Source: Irineochytrium annulatum
Taxonomy: Eukaryota > Chytridiomycota > Chytridiomycetes > Chytridiales > Chytridiaceae
Reading direction: 5' to 3'
Length of the DNA: 10,011 nucleotides
Assembly: GCA_027600665.1 (NCBI GenBank)
Contig: JADGJL010001119.1
Location: forward strand, 1 to 10,011
A program made the position numbers and the translations under genes. This document shows positions 8,279 through 10,011 of this stretch, piece by piece (the stretch's first letter is position 1; each line of letters begins with the position of its first letter). The notes under the pieces are model-generated. The model did no database searches and had not been told where the DNA came from. It worked only from the letters and a program-made list of their open reading frames with translations.

Positions 8279-9405
8279 TTATGCCTTCCGCCGCTTCTGC
8301 ACCAGGTAATCTATCTCATCCAGCTCCCTTGACCACGTGTCCCCGTCCATCACGACCGATTTAAACTGGAAGAGAAAAACGTAGGCCACATGTGTTAGAT
8401 TTGTCTCTTTTCGAGCAGCAAAATATAGAGCCAACCCACCTTCCAAGGCAACAGCTCATGATTCGCGGGATCATGCGGACACGGCAGCCCGATCTTGATC
8501 TTGGTCAACTCGTGGAAGTTGTTCCCATACGCCCTTTTGTACTCCATCACGAGCTCCCTCAGTGACCGGTAGACAAGGGGCTTAAACATGAGGTCCTTTC
8601 GACGGGAAAGGCCCAGGGCCCCGTAATACTCGTGGTGGCGGATTGCGAGGACGATGTGTCGGAAGACGCTGCCCTCGGCTTTTGATTTAAAGCTTAGGGC
8701 TGTAGTTTATTTGTCTAGTTAGCATCTTGCAACTGAAACAGCGAAACGGCGGCACGTACTAAATCGATCGATTTCTGTTATTTCGTTAGAGCAGTCTGTT
8801 GGCGTTTATTCGCATTAGCTATTAGCAACACACCGGTAGGAATAACAGCTCTGACTCACATATCCCTACGACGGCGGCCTCGAGACACTTAATTGGCAGG
8901 CCGTATCGCACCATCTCGGCAGCCGTGCCCATAAGTTGTTTGAAAGGGAGGTTCTTCCGTATTTTGAAGAACGGAGCGGAGAGGTAGTTGTATCCCAACG
9001 ATTCTAAATAATTCTCTGTCCAACCCAACCTTCCGCATTATCACATGTCCCAAAGTGAAAACGCGTCAATTCGAAGCATAACTCACGTATCCCCAACAGC
9101 TTCCTCGACACCGCGTCACCGCTCGAGAAGCTCGGCTGCTTGGGTACCGGGTACGCCGCCCCGACGAGCTTGTTACCCCGCACCTTGACGTCCGGGTCGA
9201 ACGTTGGTGCCCCTACGCCACCACCCAATCCTAGCACCGCGTCCTCCACGTCTTCGTCCCCAGCTTCGGAGGCCCCATCGCCGTTATCTCGCCCGGAACT
9301 GGTTAAGGGCCGCGACGCCGCGCCAGTGGCAGAAGCTCCGATAGGTATACTCGACAGAATCAAACGCGCGACCTCCCAAGATCCTTCGAAGCCGTCCTCA
9401 AACAT
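8279..9405 (-). CDS. VASH: Vasohibin-family tubulinyl-Tyr carboxypeptidase (285 aa, 5 exons)
   Basis: Exons on the minus strand are 9405-9087, 9015-8860, 8795-8760, 8699-8440 and 8365-8279. Introns are 71, 64, 60 and 74 bp, all GT-AG, and the total is 858 nt in frame. The family is recognised by IQNYLESLGYNYLSAPFFKI (106-125), GLPIKCLEAAVVGIY (145-159), SVFRHIVLA (181-189) and YYGALGLSRRKDLMFKPL (195-212). The transglutaminase-like triad is Cys150, His185 and Ser202. Its 35- and 17-residue spacings equal those of human VASH1 (C169, H204, S221). Tyr115, Lys149 and Arg203 sit where human substrate-contacting residues do. Vasohibins, with the small chaperone SVBP, remove the C-terminal Tyr (or Phe) of alpha-tubulin, so a cytoplasmic microtubule role is likely. 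Residues 1-90 look disordered. The start at 9405 (ACAATGT) is the first in-frame ATG after a stop near 9576; an extra 5' exon is possible. Confidence 0.92.
8760..8795 (-). other. 36-nt microexon of the vasohibin gene
   Basis: It is bounded by acceptor CCAACAG (ending 8796) and donor GTACGT (from 8759). It completes Tyr159 at one side and Thr171 at the other and encodes the loop YCSNEITEIDRFT together with flanking bases. With it, the distance between catalytic Cys and His equals that of human vasohibins, which is strong support. Being a multiple of three, its skipping would keep frame but delete 12 residues. Confidence 0.85.
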
Positions 9406-9982
9406 TGTCGGCGGCTTCTTTATCGACGCGTCTGGCGTTGTTGTCGCGTGCCGCCGTCTTTCGGCTCCGCAAGCTCGGCTACGCGTCTCCGATGTGCACA
9501 CAAAGGACGGCGAGCGCGTCAGGGCGAGGTGCGGCGTGCACAGGCGGCAATAGCACCATTGGGAGGGGGTTGGGAATCAGGCGATCGGAGGGATCGACAT
9601 GGCGCCGTGAATGATGACATGGCCGGAACCCGTAGTATCGATTTACGGGACACTTCCGGTTCGGCGCAGAGGGTCGGCAGCTCTGGGCGCGATGGGCCGA
9701 GGGAGACACAAGGGAGAGAGCGCTGGATGCCCACTTTTCTGACTGCCGAAATCACGGCGACCCTAAGTCGCAGGGAAGAAGGCGCAATTAAGGTGTTGAT
9801 CCGATCCAGCCCGTCATCGGCGCCTCGCTGGTGCCGTCCAACTCCGCCAACGGGATAAGATTGAGTGGGGGGGGCGTGCCGCCCATTGGTCAGTCTGAAG
9901 GCAGTGTGCGACGTGGCGTCGTGCAGGCTGTTGTCCCTTCGTAAAAACGCACTGATCTCAACACCACCGAACGCCATCAATC
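9406..9982. promoter_or_regulatory. Upstream region of vasohibin gene, possibly divergent promoter
   Basis: GC-rich, with long open frames on both strands that show no domain or convincing splice structure. Inverted CCAAT (ATTGG) motifs lie at 9556-9560 and 9885-9889; the second is about 100 bases before the ATG at 9983. No TATA box was seen for the vasohibin gene. The last 50 bases before 9983 are A/C-rich, as in many fungal 5' leaders. Confidence 0.4.
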
Positions 9983-10011
9983 ATGACCGAAGCCGCCCCC
10001 CCCACTCAATC
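9859..10011. repeat. Perfect 18-bp inverted repeat, arms 117 bp apart, right arm at window end
   Basis: The left arm 9859-9876 (GATTGAGT, eight G, CG) is the exact reverse complement of 9994-10011. Pairing stops inward after the CG. Outward it cannot be followed because the window ends, so the arms may be longer. The enclosed 117 bases include a CCAAT motif and a possible start codon. Confidence 0.85.
9983..10011 (+). CDS. Possible 5' end of a rightward gene, cut by window end
   Basis: ATG at 9983 in a fair context (ATCATGA) after an A/C-rich leader-like stretch begins MTEAAPPTQ and stays open to the edge. Only nine codons are visible and eight of the bases are a C run, so this is a suggestion. 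The same bases overlap an arm of an inverted repeat, which could be the real reason for the pattern. Confidence 0.25.

Noticed and set aside
8440..8795. Splicing vasohibin exon 2 directly to the 8699 exon
   Set aside because: In frame, but it removes 12 residues from the Cys-His spacing. Inclusion of the 36-nt exon restores the spacing seen in human vasohibins, so it is the better main form.
9087..9501. Vasohibin start at the GTG at 9501
   Set aside because: GTG is not a normal start in fungal nuclear genes; the ATG at 9405 has a better context and no in-frame ATG lies further upstream before a stop.
9519..9977. Minus-strand frame of about 150 residues starting ATG at 9977
   Set aside because: Composition is Pro/Ser/Arg-rich without domains, and it sits where the vasohibin upstream region is expected. 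It cannot be excluded but has no positive support.
1..10011. tRNA, rRNA, CRISPR array or bacterial operon signals
   Set aside because: None seen on reading both strands; the gene structure is eukaryotic. A covariance-model scan would be needed to exclude a diverged tRNA.

Overview
The window looks like nuclear DNA of a filamentous-type fungus. Genes are split by short introns (mostly 55-86 bp, GT-AG, with GTATGT/GTAAGT/GTGAGT donors). Coding exons are GC-rich, spacers are AT-richer, and one protein is a secreted WSC-domain metalloprotease of a fungal kind. Intron density would suit a basidiomycete, but Pezizomycotina or an early-diverging fungus cannot be excluded. All gene models were made by hand, by joining exons at splice sites that keep frame and restore family motifs.

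Layout. 1-300 (+): possible 3' exon of a gene running off the left edge, weakly supported. 301-634: spacer. 635-2696 (-): four-exon gene for a 531-residue serine beta-lactamase-like hydrolase, with an N-terminal hydrophobic anchor and a C-terminal KDEL. 2697-3616: shared upstream region of two divergent genes, with a TATA box and inverted CCAAT motifs on the rightward side. 3617-7264 (+): ten-exon gene for a 1006-residue secretory protein made of a signal peptide, a Gly13 run, a WSC domain, a large beta-rich middle region, paired KR sites and an M35-like HEFTH zinc protease domain. 7265-8278: AT-rich spacer between convergent genes. 8279-9405 (-): five-exon gene for a 285-residue vasohibin-family tubulin carboxypeptidase, including a 36-nt microexon. 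9406-9982: upstream region. 9983-10011 (+): possible first codons of another gene, lying next to an inverted repeat whose right arm reaches the window end.

The three complete genes do not look like one pathway. They suggest an ER-lumenal hydrolase, a cell-wall-associated secreted protease and a cytoplasmic microtubule-modifying enzyme. The most notable item is the vasohibin homologue: once spliced, it keeps the Cys-His-Ser triad with the same spacing as the human enzymes.
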